DNA of 64,000 bases from Chitinophagaceae bacterium (GTDB lineage: Bacteria > Bacteroidota > Bacteroidia > Chitinophagales > Chitinophagaceae): positions 248,001 to 312,000 of the forward strand of contig JAFMJI010000002.1 of the NCBI GenBank assembly GCA_017853575.1, read 5' to 3'. Below, piece after piece: positions 43,807 to 53,508 of the stretch. Numbering within the stretch: the first letter of the stretch is position 1; the number at the start of each line of letters is the position of its first letter. The notes below the pieces were generated by a model. The model had not been told where the DNA came from. It saw only the letters and a list, made by a program, of their open reading frames with translations, and ran no database searches. The translations under genes were made by a program, and so were the position numbers.

Positions 43807-46800
43807 TTATTCCTGGTCTTTTCCGTGGCAGGCTTTGTACTTCTTTCCACTTCCACAAGGACAAGGATCGTTTCTGCCCACTTTAGGCCCAACCTTTACT
43901 GGCTCTGATTTTACCGATTGTGATGGATCGTGATACTCATTGCCGCCTTCTATGGGACCATGTGCAGGTGCAGAAGAAAATTCATCTTTTCTCTCCCGCA
44001 TCTTGCTCATATCCGTCTTGGATTCTCTTCCTTCTCTGAGTGAACCTCCATTGTTCTCTGCTGGTAAAGCTGCATGACATAGGAATGATACGATGTCTTT
44101 GTTCACTTCTGCATCCATGTTAGAAAACAATTCAAATGCAGATTGTTTATATATCACCAGCGGATCTTTTTGTTCATATACCGCAGTTTGTACACTTTGC
44201 TTAAGATCATCCATTGCTCTTAGGTGCTCTTTCCAACTATCATCGATGATGCTGAGTGTGATGGATTTTTCCAGTGAGGATAGAAGTTCTGCTCCATTGC
44301 TCTGTATTGTTTTGTCTAAGTTGGTTAAGACATTGATTGTTTTTTTACCATCTGTAAGCGGAACAAAAACATTTACAACATTGCTGCCCTGTATAAGCTT
44401 TACATTTTGAAAAACAGGAAGCGCTTGTTTTGCGATGCTTTGTTTTCTGAACTGATAATGTTGGATGGCTTCTTGGTATAATTTTTCACTGAGCGATCCG
44501 AGGTCGGATTTTTCAAGTTCTGTTGATGTAATGGAGGTGTTTATACCAAGTTGCATGATGACATTGAGGCTGAAACCATCAAAATCTGAAGTGCCTGCAT
44601 ATTGCTGAACAAGATTTGATGCAACAGCATAAAATGAGTTGTCTAAATCAAGTGCAAGTCTCTCTCCAAACAATGCGTGTTGTCTTTTCCCATATACAAC
44701 ACTTCTTTGTTTGTTCATCACATCATCATACTCCAGTAATCTTTTTCTGATGCCAAAGTTGTTTTCTTCAACTTTCTTTTGAGCCCTTTCAATGCTCTTG
44801 GTGATCATACTGTGCTGAATGACTTCACCTTCTTTGTAACCCATTCTGTCCATGAGTGATGCAATGCGATCACTTCCAAACATTCTCATGAGATCATCTT
44901 CAAGTGATACATAGAATTGTGAAGAACCGGGATCTCCCTGTCTTCCTGCACGACCCCTCAATTGTCTGTCAACGCGTCTGCTCTCGTGTCGCTCGGTGCC
45001 AATAATCGCGAGTCCACCAGCTTCTTTCACACCAGGACCAAGTTTGATATCTGTACCGCGACCAGCCATATTTGTTGCAATGGTTACATTCCCGGCTAAA
45101 CCTGCTTCTGCAACCACCTGTGCTTCACGTGCGTGCTGCTTTGCATTGAGTACGTTGTGTGGAATTTTTTTCTGTTGAAGCATTCTGGATAACAATTCTG
45201 AAACCTCAACGGAAGTTGTACCAACAAGGATTGGTCTTCCTGCGTTTCTCAATTTTTCAACCTCATCAATGACTGCTTTGAATTTTTCTCTTTTGGTTTT
45301 GTAAACCAAATCCTCTTGATCTTTTCTGATCAGAGAAAGATTGGTTGGAATGGAGACAACATCAAGTTTATAGATATTCCAAAATTCTGCAGCCTCTGTC
45401 TCAGCGGTACCAGTCATACCAGCAAGCTTGTGGTACATCCTGAAATAATTCTGGAGTGTTACAGTTGCATATGTTTGTGTAGCCGCTTCAATCTTTACAT
45501 TTTCTTTCGCTTCAATTGCCTGATGCAAGCCATCGCTGTAACGCCTGCCCTCCATGATCCTTCCTGTTTGCTCATCTACAATTTTCACCAATCCTTCCAT
45601 GACAACATATTCAACATCTTTTTCAAAAAGTGTAAATGCCTTCAGTAATTGTTGAATGGTATGTATCCTGTCTGCCTTTTGAGAGTATACTTGCAGAAGA
45701 TTTTCTTTTTGATTGATTTTTTCATCAACAGATATCGTACTCTTTTCAATTTCTGCTAATTCAATTGACAAATCAGGCAATACAAAGAAGTTGGGGTCTT
45801 CACCTGATTTTGTGATATAGTGCAAACCTTTGTCGGTTAATTCAACCTGATTATTTTTTTCGTCTATATGAAAAAACAGTTCCTCGTCAACAACAGGCAT
45901 TTGTTTTTGCTGCTCTGCCAGATAATAATTTTCGGCACGTTGCAACTTGACCTTGATTCCTGGCTCACTTAAAAATTTGATGAGTGCTGAATTCTTTGGT
46001 AGCCCTCTGTATGCACGCATCAAATGCAAGCCACCATCTTGTGGGCCGTCTTTACCTTCTGCAATTAATTTTTTTGCATCCAACAATGATTTGGATACAA
46101 TTTGTTTCTGCACTTCTACCAATTGCTGAATGCGGGGCTTGTGAATATGATACTGTTGATCATCACCCTTCGCAACCGGACCAGAAATAATCAATGGAGT
46201 TCTAGCATCATCAATTAATACACTATCCACTTCATCCACCATGGCAAAATGATGTTTTCTCTGTACCATCTCATCAGGAGAGTGTACCATATTATCTCTC
46301 AGATAATCGAAACCGAATTCATTGTTCGTGCCGTATGTGATATCTGCCTGATATGCTTTTCTTCTTGCATCTGAGTGTGGTTGATGCTTGTCAATACAAT
46401 CAACGGTGAGTCCCAGCCATTCAAACAAGGTTCCATTCCATTCAGAGTCGCGTTTTGCTAGGTAATCATTCACGGTTACAATATGAACACCTTCTCCTGC
46501 AAGCGCATTCAAATAAGCGGGAAGTGTAGATACCAATGTCTTTCCCTCGCCGGTTGCCATCTCGGAGATTTTTCCCTGATGTAACACAGTACCACCAATC
46601 AATTGAACATCATAATGAACCATGTTCCAATTCACCATGCTTCCAGCAGCCATCCAACTTGTTTTGAAAACAGATTCATTTCCTTGGATGGTAACATAAT
46701 CTTTTTTCACACTTAAATCACGGTCCAGATCTGTTGCGGATGAAACCAATTCGTCATTCTCTTTGAATCTGCGTCCTGCTTCTTTCACAACTGCAAATGC

Positions 46801-47133
46801 TTCGGGCAGTATTTCATGTAAAATTTCTTCGATCTGAGCATCTCTCTTTTTCTTCAATTCATCCACTTCCTTGTAAATATTGTCTTTGCCAAGGATGTCT
46901 TCAGCAGGCAAATTTTCTGCCTGTTGGTTGAGGTCATGGATGGACTGATCAATATCCTTTAGATATGCCTTGATCCTAGCCCTGAATTCATTGGTTTTTG
47001 ACCTAAGTTGGTCATTGGTCAGGGATGTGTATGATGAAAAATGCCCATTGATTTTTTCTACGATCGGATAGATGAGTTTGACGTCTTTTTCCGACTTGCT
47101 TCCGCCCAAAATCTTCGATAAGAATGTAAACAT
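43807..47133 (-). CDS. secA: Preprotein translocase ATPase SecA
   Basis: SecA drives proteins through the SecYEG channel. The 1108-residue product has the Walker [17 protein letters not shown], the DEVD box [17 protein letters not shown], the helicase motif [13 protein letters not shown], and a C-terminal zinc-binding tail [13 protein letters not shown] that interacts with SecB or ribosomes in other bacteria. It is about 200 residues longer than the E. coli protein; extra sequence lies mainly in the preprotein-binding region (about residues 320-480), as seen in other Bacteroidota. It heads a likely secA-M20-maeB-mlaE-mlaF run. Confidence 0.96.
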   Translation of the reverse strand: MFTFLSKILGGSKSEKDVKLIYPIVEKINGHFSSYTSLTNDQLRSKTNEFRARIKAYLKDIDQSIHDLNQQAENLPAEDILGKDNIYKEVDELKKKRDAQIEEILHEILPEAFAVVKEAGRRFKENDELVSSATDLDRDLSVKKDYVTIQGNESVFKTSWMAAGSMVNWNMVHYDVQLIGGTVLHQGKISEMATGEGKTLVSTLPAYLNALAGEGVHIVTVNDYLAKRDSEWNGTLFEWLGLTVDCIDKHQPHSDARRKAYQADITYGTNNEFGFDYLRDNMVHSPDEMVQRKHHFAMVDEVDSVLIDDARTPLIISGPVAKGDDQQYHIHKPRIQQLVEVQKQIVSKSLLDAKKLIAEGKDGPQDGGLHLMRAYRGLPKNSALIKFLSEPGIKVKLQRAENYYLAEQQKQMPVVDEELFFHIDEKNNQVELTDKGLHYITKSGEDPNFFVLPDLSIELAEIEKSTISVDEKINQKENLLQVYSQKADRIHTIQQLLKAFTLFEKDVEYVVMEGLVKIVDEQTGRIMEGRRYSDGLHQAIEAKENVKIEAATQTYATVTLQNYFRMYHKLAGMTGTAETEAAEFWNIYKLDVVSIPTNLSLIRKDQEDLVYKTKREKFKAVIDEVEKLRNAGRPILVGTTSVEVSELLSRMLQQKKIPHNVLNAKQHAREAQVVAEAGLAGNVTIATNMAGRGTDIKLGPGVKEAGGLAIIGTERHESRRVDRQLRGRAGRQGDPGSSQFYVSLEDDLMRMFGSDRIASLMDRMGYKEGEVIQHSMITKSIERAQKKVEENNFGIRKRLLEYDDVMNKQRSVVYGKRQHALFGERLALDLDNSFYAVASNLVQQYAGTSDFDGFSLNVIMQLGINTSITSTELEKSDLGSLSEKLYQEAIQHYQFRKQSIAKQALPVFQNVKLIQGSNVVNVFVPLTDGKKTINVLTNLDKTIQSNGAELLSSLEKSITLSIIDDSWKEHLRAMDDLKQSVQTAVYEQKDPLVIYKQSAFELFSNMDAEVNKDIVSFLCHAALPAENNGGSLREGRESKTDMSKMRERKDEFSSAPAHGPIEGGNEYHDPSQSVKSEPVKVGPKVGRNDPCPCGSGKKYKACHGKDQE

Positions 47134-47157
47134 AACCTTCGGTTCTTTCTAGGGGGT

Positions 47158-47165
47158 CAAATTTA
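47158..47165 (-). promoter_or_regulatory. -7 element of secA
   Basis: On the minus strand TAAATTTG matches TAnnTTTG exactly, 24 nt upstream of the secA ATG. The expected -33 position falls in a G-rich block (47184-47190) without TTG. Confidence 0.48.
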
Positions 47166-47208
47166 GTTCATTTATCCTGAAAGGAGGGGGTCACCGAAGG
47201 CAAAGCAT

Positions 47209-47216
47209 TACCTTTG
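47209..47216 (+). promoter_or_regulatory. -7 element of the outer membrane protein gene
   Basis: TACCTTTG matches TAnnTTTG exactly and lies 25 bp before the ATG at 47242. As for divergent secA, the -33 position falls in the same G-rich block and no TTG is present. Confidence 0.48.
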
Positions 47217-47241
47217 TCATCCAATTCCCGAATTTACTAGT

Positions 47242-50046
47242 ATGAAAAGAGGATTTTACGCACTGTTTATTGTTTTGTTAACAAGTTTAGGGGCTTTTTC
47301 ACAAGAAGGATTTCAGGTGAACGGAAGACTGGTGGATACCCTGGGGAACCCAATTTCAAGGGCAACCATTGGTGTTTACATCGCGGGTGGGAAAGATACC
47401 ATCAAGACCCTCACCAACAATGTTGGATTTTTCCTGATTAAAGGAATTCCTGAGAGAAAGTTTGTGTTGATGATTTCCAGCCTTGGTTATGGTACTACTT
47501 TAAAGGCATATTCTATTCCAGCTGATGAGGAAGTGCTTAAGTTGGAGGACATTAAACTTCGCCCATCATACAGCTCGTTGCAAGAAATTGTGGTTTCGGT
47601 ACCACCTGTAATTGTAAAAGAGGATACTGTAGAATACAAAGCAGATTCATTTCGGTTGAAGCCGAATGCAATGGTGGAGGACCTGCTTAAAAAGATGCCC
47701 GGTATTGAAGTAGACAAAAACGGTAATATTACTGCTCAAGGGAAAACAGTTACTAAAGTGCGGGTAAATGGTAAAGACTTTTTCAGTGGTGATCCCAAAG
47801 CTGCAACTCAGCAGTTGTCAGCAGACATGATCGATAAGGTTCAAGTGGTAGATGACTATGGTGATTTAGCAAACGCGTCTGGAATCAAAGATGGTGAGCC
47901 GGACAAGGTGATCAATTTGCAATTAAAAAAAGATAGAAACAAAGGGGTATTCAGCAGAACAAGTGTGGGAGCGGGCACCAATGATCGATATGCTGCAACC
48001 ACCAATGTGAATATTTTTAATAACAACAAACAGCTTTCTGTTTTTGGAGGTGCAAACAACAACAATTCAAGCACATTCGACTTCAACAGCAGTGGTGGCG
48101 GTGGATTTGGTGGACAAGGCGGCGGCGGTGGTGGAAGAGGCTTTCAGGTGATGATTGGTGGTAATAATCAAGGGGGAATCGGTGGACAAGAAGGATTGAG
48201 TTCAACAAATTCAATTGGCGCCAACTTCAGAAATGATTTTGAAAATAAAAAAGGATCTGTATACGGAAACTACAGTTATTCATCACGCAAAACTGATATA
48301 GAAAGAGATATCGCCTCTCAAAATTTCTTTCAGAACACAAAATTTTTGAACCATCAGGTGGTGAATTCTTCATCAAATGTTTACACGCATAGAGCATCAT
48401 TGAACTTCGAATGGAACATCGATTCATTCAATTATGTAAAGTTCATTCCTGAATTTTTTGCACGTGAATCGAATTCTACAACTGCTAGTGTTTTTGATTA
48501 TTTGAAAAATGATATTGATACTACAAGTAGAGGTAGAAACAATGATTTTTCAAAATCAAACACGCCAAGTTTCAATGGTAACCTAATTTTTAACCACAAG
48601 TTTCAAAAACGCGGAAGAAATCTATCAGTTAATATCACTGGTGGATACAATACAACAGACGGTGAGAGTAATAAAAACAATGTCACAAAAAATTATCTGC
48701 TTAGTAGTGTTGATAGCACCATCTTAAGGCAAATCGTCAACACCAACAATCAATCTGATAATTTCAATATCAGGTTTAATTACTCAGAGCCAATCATGCA
48801 AGGAAGATACCTTGACTTGATATACTCTTATAGTCAGTCTTATGTAAACAATGACCGTGCTACCTATGTGCTGGATGCTTTGGGAAATCCTGTGTTTTCA
48901 AATTTGCTGAGCAATGCTTACGAAACGGATTTTATCCGTCAGCGTATGGGTGCAAACATCAGGACAACGCGCAAGAAGTATAACTATACTTTCGGCGCAA
49001 GTACACAGCCTGTCTATCAAAGAGGATACTCAATTACAAAAGACAGTGCATACACGCCCATCAAGCGTTTGAACCTGCTGCCGTCTGCCAACTTCGCATA
49101 TAATTTCACCAGAAATAAAACGTTGAGATTCTTTTATAATGGAAATGCCAATCAGCCTTCATTCAGTCAGTTGCAACCTGTGAAGGATGTTTCAAATCCC
49201 CAATACCAGACCCAAGGTAATCCATTGTTGAAGCCTGAGTTGGCACATATTTTCAGTCTCTCATTCAACAATTTGAATTTCCTTACAGGTCAGACATTTT
49301 TCATCGGGTCTAATTTCAATTTTACCCACAATCAAATTGTGAACAACACGCTTCGCGTTGGAAACAACGGTAGTCAGTTAACCACCTACGATAATGTGAA
49401 TGGTGCATACTCTGCAAGTGGTTTTTACAATTTCAGCAAACCTTGGAAAAATAGAACATACATTCTGTCGTTTAATGGAACGGCAGCATACAACAACAAC
49501 ATTACCCTAATTGACAACGCTCAAAATTTTGCAAGAACCCTCCTGTTTGCCCAAGGTGCAAAAATGGAATTCAATTGGAAGGATTGGTTGGAGTTTGATA
49601 TGGGTGGAAGGTATGGCGTGAACAGAACAACATATACTTTGTCTGGACAGCCCAACGTAAATTATCACAGCTGGACCCTCACCAATAATTCAAGAGTTGA
49701 TATTCCTGGCGGATGGGTATTCAGACATGATATAGAATATATCATCAACAGAGGTTTGTCATCTTCTGTTAACCAAAACATCGCGTTATTGAACGCGAAT
49801 TTTGAAAAGACATTGTTCAAAAAGAAGAATGGTATTTTCAGAATTTCAGGATTTGATATTTTGAATCAAAACAAGGCAATTGCCAGAACTGTCAATGGAA
49901 ACAACATCGTTGATACAAGGGTTAATCGCCTTACAAGATATTTCATGATGACCTTCATCTATCGATTCAATAAATACAAAGGCCAACAGCCTTCATCCAA
50001 CATGGGTGGTCCTGGCGGGCAACAGATGAGAGATGTCAGATTTTAA
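47242..50046 (+). CDS. Outer membrane beta-barrel protein with carboxypeptidase-like and TonB-plug domains
   Basis: The 934-residue protein has a signal peptide (about 1-20), a CarboxypepD_reg-like beta domain (about 25-108, NGRLVDTLGNPISRATIGVY), and a plug-like region (about 130-225, MVEDLLKKMPGIEVDKNG, then VRVNGKDFFSGDP). The rest is a beta barrel with many Asn/Tyr-rich alternating strands. Between early barrel strands lies a glycine-rich insert (about residues 284-320). The C-terminus ends ...VRF, an aromatic end typical of outer membrane barrels. It may be a TonB-dependent receptor-like transporter; ligand unknown. Its stop overlaps the start of the next gene (TAATG). Confidence 0.87.
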   Translation: MKRGFYALFIVLLTSLGAFSQEGFQVNGRLVDTLGNPISRATIGVYIAGGKDTIKTLTNNVGFFLIKGIPERKFVLMISSLGYGTTLKAYSIPADEEVLKLEDIKLRPSYSSLQEIVVSVPPVIVKEDTVEYKADSFRLKPNAMVEDLLKKMPGIEVDKNGNITAQGKTVTKVRVNGKDFFSGDPKAATQQLSADMIDKVQVVDDYGDLANASGIKDGEPDKVINLQLKKDRNKGVFSRTSVGAGTNDRYAATTNVNIFNNNKQLSVFGGANNNNSSTFDFNSSGGGGFGGQGGGGGGRGFQVMIGGNNQGGIGGQEGLSSTNSIGANFRNDFENKKGSVYGNYSYSSRKTDIERDIASQNFFQNTKFLNHQVVNSSSNVYTHRASLNFEWNIDSFNYVKFIPEFFARESNSTTASVFDYLKNDIDTTSRGRNNDFSKSNTPSFNGNLIFNHKFQKRGRNLSVNITGGYNTTDGESNKNNVTKNYLLSSVDSTILRQIVNTNNQSDNFNIRFNYSEPIMQGRYLDLIYSYSQSYVNNDRATYVLDALGNPVFSNLLSNAYETDFIRQRMGANIRTTRKKYNYTFGASTQPVYQRGYSITKDSAYTPIKRLNLLPSANFAYNFTRNKTLRFFYNGNANQPSFSQLQPVKDVSNPQYQTQGNPLLKPELAHIFSLSFNNLNFLTGQTFFIGSNFNFTHNQIVNNTLRVGNNGSQLTTYDNVNGAYSASGFYNFSKPWKNRTYILSFNGTAAYNNNITLIDNAQNFARTLLFAQGAKMEFNWKDWLEFDMGGRYGVNRTTYTLSGQPNVNYHSWTLTNNSRVDIPGGWVFRHDIEYIINRGLSSSVNQNIALLNANFEKTLFKKKNGIFRISGFDILNQNKAIARTVNGNNIVDTRVNRLTRYFMMTFIYRFNKYKGQQPSSNMGGPGGQQMRDVRF

Positions 50047-51044
50047 TGGATTCTATCACACACATAGTACTTGGTGCTTGTGTCGGTGAGGTATTGATGG
50101 ATAAAAAGTCGGGAAGAAAAGCCATGCTCTGGGGCGCATTGGCACAAAGCATTCCCGATATTGATTTTATCAGTGGTGCCTGGCTGCCAATCACAAAAGC
50201 ATTGATCGCCCACAGAGGTTTAACTCATTCATTTTTATTTGCATTTATTATCGCCTTCTTTCTTGCATTGATTGCCTCCAAATGGCACAGGGCGGAGGAG
50301 ATATCAACACTAAAATGGTTTTCATTTTTTTTGATCGAGGTCCTGATCCATTTGCTGCTTGATGCAATGAACAATTATGGGGTAGGTTTATTCGAGCCTT
50401 TTTCTTCTATCAGGGTTTCGTTGAATGTATTATATGTTGCAGATCCTTTTTTTACGATTGTCCCATTCGTAGTTTTTTTCTTTTTATTGTTGTTCAAAAT
50501 GGATCATTCCCGACGCATGAAATTTGCACAGGTGGGGATGATGGTTCCAGTTTTTTATTTGGCTTTTGCATTGATCAATAAAACCATCATAGAGAATTCA
50601 ATAAAGAATGACCTTCCAAACGGAAGTCGCCATTTTACTGCACCAACCCTGTTTAATAATTTCTTGTGGACAGCTGTCATTCAAGACAGTACTGGATTTA
50701 GGGTAGGTTATAAATCGATCATAAGCGACAGGCAATTCTCATATTATCATTTTGATCAACATAAAAGTTATCTGGATAGTATTCATGATCATCAGGAAGT
50801 GATGGATCTGAAAACATTTAGTCAGGGATATTATACGCTAGAAAAATGGGGAGATACACTTGTCTTTAATGATTTAAGGTTCGGACAAATTAATGGATGG
50901 GAAATTCCATCAAGCAAATTTGCATTCCATTATTACCTTTCGCATCCACATGAGAATAATTTAATCGTGCAGCGAGGGCGGTTTGCCGGATTGAATTTCA
51001 GCTCTGGAAAACAGCTTTTATTAAAAATGTTTGATATGAAATAA
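50046..51044 (+). CDS. YdjM/DUF457-like membrane-bound metal-dependent hydrolase
   Basis: This 332-residue membrane protein shows the family start MDSITHIVLGACVGE, followed by IPDIDFI and the conserved HRGLTHSFLFA (about residues 56-66), histidines and aspartates that are proposed metal ligands. Four or five hydrophobic helices fill the first 185 residues; the C-terminal 145 residues are soluble and less conserved. The catalytic role of the family is not settled. It is translationally coupled to the outer membrane protein gene (1-bp overlap). Confidence 0.85.
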   Translation: MDSITHIVLGACVGEVLMDKKSGRKAMLWGALAQSIPDIDFISGAWLPITKALIAHRGLTHSFLFAFIIAFFLALIASKWHRAEEISTLKWFSFFLIEVLIHLLLDAMNNYGVGLFEPFSSIRVSLNVLYVADPFFTIVPFVVFFFLLLFKMDHSRRMKFAQVGMMVPVFYLAFALINKTIIENSIKNDLPNGSRHFTAPTLFNNFLWTAVIQDSTGFRVGYKSIISDRQFSYYHFDQHKSYLDSIHDHQEVMDLKTFSQGYYTLEKWGDTLVFNDLRFGQINGWEIPSSKFAFHYYLSHPHENNLIVQRGRFAGLNFSSGKQLLLKMFDMK

Positions 51045-51072
51045 AAAATCCCGATTGATAGATCGGGATTTT
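51043..51072. terminator. Two-way terminator between the hydrolase and icd genes
   Basis: An 11-bp perfect stem (51045-51055 with 51062-51072) with loop TGATAG has the core ATCCCGAT, A's on the left and T's on the right. It overlaps the end of the hydrolase stop region and precedes the converging icd stop at 51094, so it can serve both transcripts. Confidence 0.88.
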
Positions 51073-51093
51073 GTTATGTGTAATGAAATCTTG

Positions 51094-52326
51094 TTAGATC
51101 ACCATTTTCTTTTTAAGGTTTGCATCAATCGCATCAAGGAATTCTTCAGTATAAAGGAAGTGTTCTCCATGGTTTACTTTATTCCCATGGATACATACTG
51201 CAAGATCTTTGGTCATTTTTCCCTCTTCCACAGTTTCAATACAAACCGCTTCTAGTGCATCGGCAAATTTTATCAGCTCTTGGTTGTTATCGAGTTTTCC
51301 TCTGAATGCCAATCCTCTTGTCCATGCAAAAATGGATGCAATAGGGTTGGTGCTTGTTGGTTTTCCTTTCTGATGATCACGGTAGTGACGTGTTACTGTT
51401 CCGTGAGCAGCTTCAGATTCCATTGTTTTTCCATCTGGAGTAACAAGTACAGATGTCATCAATCCAAGTGAGCCAAATCCCTGTGCTACAGTATCACTCT
51501 GCACATCACCATCATAGTTTTTACAAGCCCAAACAAACTTGCCATTCCATTTCAAAGCACTAGCAACCATATCATCGATCAAACGGTGCTCGTAAATAAT
51601 TCCAGCTGCCTCAAATGCAGTTTTAAATTCATTTTCATAGATCTCTTGAAAGATATCTTTGAAACGGCCATCATATTTTTTAAGAATAGTATTCTTAGTA
51701 CTCATGTATAAAGGCCAGCCCTTTTGAAGAGCCATGTTAAAACAACTTCTTGCAAATCCTTTAATGCTTTCGTCGGTATTGTACATGCTTAATGCAACAC
51801 CAGCACCTTTGAATTGATATACTTCATGCTCAATGATCTGTCCGTCTTCTCCTTCGAATTTGATGGTTAGTTTTCCTTTCCCAGGCACCGTAAAGTCAGT
51901 TGCACGGTATTGATCACCAAATGCATGACGTCCAACAATGATTGGACTGTCCCAATTGGTAACCAGACGAGGAATATTTTTGATAACAATAGGCTCGCGA
52001 AATACAGTTCCATCAAGAATGTTTCTGATGGTGCCATTTGGACTCTTCCACATTTGTTTAAGGTTGAATTCCTTTACACGGGCTTCATCTGGGGTGATGG
52101 TAGCACATTTGATACCAACACCATACTGTTTAATGGCATTTGCGGCATCGATGGTTACTTGATCATTGGTTTGATCACGGTATTCTACACCCAGGTCATA
52201 GTATTTAATATCAAGATCCAGGTAGGGAAGGATCAATTTGTCTTTGATGAATTTCCAGATGATTCTAGTCATCTCATCGCCATCCAGTTCAACGACTGGA
52301 TTCAGTACTTTAATTTTTGCTGCCAT
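51094..52326 (-). CDS. icd: NADP-dependent isocitrate dehydrogenase (eukaryote-like, homodimeric type)
   Basis: This 410-residue TCA-cycle enzyme converts isocitrate to 2-oxoglutarate. It has the start [14 protein letters not shown], the substrate-binding loop [19 protein letters not shown] (about residues 93-111), and the metal-binding aspartates in [19 protein letters not shown] (about 268-286). The sequence is of the type shared with eukaryotic cytosolic/mitochondrial NADP enzymes, not the E. coli Icd type; this type is common in Bacteroidota. A consensus promoter lies in the 65-bp gap upstream. Confidence 0.95.
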   Translation of the reverse strand: MAAKIKVLNPVVELDGDEMTRIIWKFIKDKLILPYLDLDIKYYDLGVEYRDQTNDQVTIDAANAIKQYGVGIKCATITPDEARVKEFNLKQMWKSPNGTIRNILDGTVFREPIVIKNIPRLVTNWDSPIIVGRHAFGDQYRATDFTVPGKGKLTIKFEGEDGQIIEHEVYQFKGAGVALSMYNTDESIKGFARSCFNMALQKGWPLYMSTKNTILKKYDGRFKDIFQEIYENEFKTAFEAAGIIYEHRLIDDMVASALKWNGKFVWACKNYDGDVQSDTVAQGFGSLGLMTSVLVTPDGKTMESEAAHGTVTRHYRDHQKGKPTSTNPIASIFAWTRGLAFRGKLDNNQELIKFADALEAVCIETVEEGKMTKDLAVCIHGNKVNHGEHFLYTEEFLDAIDANLKKKMVI

Positions 52327-52344
52327 AAGGTAATTTTACGGCTG

Positions 52345-52375
52345 CAAAGGTACTAACTGTGAACCAATAATTCAA
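52345..52375 (-). promoter_or_regulatory. Bacteroidota-type promoter of icd
   Basis: On the minus strand TTG (52373-52375) is separated by 20 nt from TACCTTTG (52345-52352), an exact fit to TTG-N19-21-TAnnTTTG. It lies 18 nt upstream of the ATG. Confidence 0.75.
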
Positions 52376-52391
52376 TGAATATAGGTTCGAA

Positions 52392-53126
52392 TTATGCCTC
52401 CAATTGTTGGCTTTCTTCCAATATGGCAGTCTGCTTCTCAGCAAGCTGTCTGAGTTTATCAACTGAAATAAATTTGAAATGTTTCGCCCTGAAACGGATC
52501 AGTTGTTCCTTCTCAAAATCAGCTAAAATCCGCGACACCTGTTCTTTGGTGGTGCCAGCTAAATCTGCCATCTCTTGTCTGTCAATATGCACGCGAATTC
52601 CTAATCCGGTCTGTTTGTAATTATAAGTATCAGCCAAGTGTACCAATATGCCGGCTACTTTTTCTCTCACGGTTTGCTGTGCAATTTGTAAAAGTTTCAC
52701 TTCTGTGGCGCGAATCTCTCTCAAGAAAATTTTTCTGATTTCCTCCTGGAGTAATTCATTTTTCTGATAAAGATTTTTGAAAAAGCCAAGTTCAATGAAG
52801 CAGATTCTGCTGTCCTCAACTGCAGTAGCAGTAAAGGGTTGTAGACCTGTGTAACTCAGAAATCTGTGGCCCATTGTTTGTCCTGGTCCGATAAGCCTAA
52901 GAATAAATGGTCTCTGCGAGTCGGCGTTCATCTCTAATTTGATCACACCTGTTTGGATGAAATAGATACCATTGATTTCATCTCCTTCTCTAAAAATCAA
53001 TTCGCCTTTTTTGAATTCATAGTGGTGTTTAAAAGGCTTGTAAACTCCGTGGTCTTCGCCGAACGACTTGAGCATAATGCAGTTTTTGACTGTGCAAGTC
53101 TGGCAATACGATGTAATTCTGGTCAT
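52392..53126 (-). CDS. FNR-like Crp-family transcription regulator with four cysteines
   Basis: The 244-residue regulator has an N-terminal cysteine cluster (C8, C11, C16), a cyclic-nucleotide-type beta roll (about 28-125), a dimerisation helix (about 125-160) and a winged helix-turn-helix (about 190-225). The recognition helix reads KEQVSRIL, sharing the E-x-x-S-R pattern of FNR. C109 lies 93 residues after C16, the same spacing as C29 to C122 in E. coli FNR. An oxygen-labile 4Fe-4S cluster is therefore likely but is inference. No FNR-type box was found in its own upstream region. Confidence 0.87.
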   Translation of the reverse strand: MTRITSYCQTCTVKNCIMLKSFGEDHGVYKPFKHHYEFKKGELIFREGDEINGIYFIQTGVIKLEMNADSQRPFILRLIGPGQTMGHRFLSYTGLQPFTATAVEDSRICFIELGFFKNLYQKNELLQEEIRKIFLREIRATEVKLLQIAQQTVREKVAGILVHLADTYNYKQTGLGIRVHIDRQEMADLAGTTKEQVSRILADFEKEQLIRFRAKHFKFISVDKLRQLAEKQTAILEESQQLEA

Positions 53127-53302
53127 GGGAAAGCGGTTTTAAAAAGTTAATAAAACAATGTTCCTGCTACTAACCAGATAATGCAATATTAATTGTTTAA
53201 TGATTTCACTTATTGTTTCCTATGAAAACATTACAAAAAAGTTACAATTCCGCAATTTGTGGGGGAAAACCTCTTATACAATGTTAGAACTTCATTTAAA
53301 CG
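53127..53302. other. Intergenic region between the regulator gene and the tRNA
   Basis: This AT-rich stretch precedes the regulator gene on the minus strand. TAACTTTT on the minus strand (53142-53149) is a possible -7 for the regulator, but no TTG fits at -33. I see no gene, no repeat and no structured RNA in it. Confidence 0.5.
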
Positions 53303-53327
53303 AAAAAAGGCCTCTCATGAGACCTTT
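53303..53327 (-). terminator. Terminator of the tRNA gene
   Basis: On the minus strand a 9-bp stem (with one G-U pair) formed by 53319-53327 and 53306-53314 encloses a four-base loop and runs into a T-run (complement of 53303-53308). It starts one base after the tRNA 3' end. Confidence 0.82.
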
Positions 53328-53328
53328 G

Positions 53329-53402
53329 TAGCGAGATCGGGAGTTGAACCCGAGACCTTCGGGTTATGAATCCGACGCTCTAACCACCTGAGCTACCTCG
53401 CC
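53329..53402 (-). tRNA. tRNA with anticodon CAT (methionine, elongator-like)
   Basis: A 74-nt cloverleaf is read on the minus strand. The acceptor is GGCGAGG with UCUCGCU (two G-U pairs), the D arm GCUC/GAGC, the anticodon loop UUCAUAA, and the T arm UCGGG-UUCAACU-CCCGA. The discriminator is A and the CCA end is not encoded. The G1-U72 pair speaks against an initiator tRNA. An isoleucine tRNA with modified CAU cannot be fully excluded. One mismatch (A-C) closes the anticodon stem at the loop. Confidence 0.92.
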
Positions 53403-53414
53403 AATAAGTGGGCG

Positions 53415-53444
53415 CAAAACTAACCAATTAGGCGCTTAATTCAA
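53415..53444 (-). promoter_or_regulatory. Bacteroidota-type promoter of the tRNA gene
   Basis: On the minus strand TTG (53442-53444) is separated by 19 nt from TAGTTTTG (53415-53422), a complete match to the consensus, 12 nt before the first tRNA base. Confidence 0.75.
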
Positions 53445-53508
53445 AATCCGGTCATGTAAAAACTTGATGTATCTTTTGAGAATTAAATTCAACGATCAAT
53501 CTACTCAA

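Noticed and set aside
51094-52326. icd as a recent transfer from a eukaryote
   Set aside because: The enzyme is eukaryote-like in sequence, but this type is widespread in Bacteroidota and its codon use and native-type promoter match its neighbours.
53464-53508. Upstream start of the carboxylesterase
   Set aside because: It removes the signal peptide from the N-terminus and lies before a possible -7 box at 53470; the ATG at 53509 gives a normal signal peptide.
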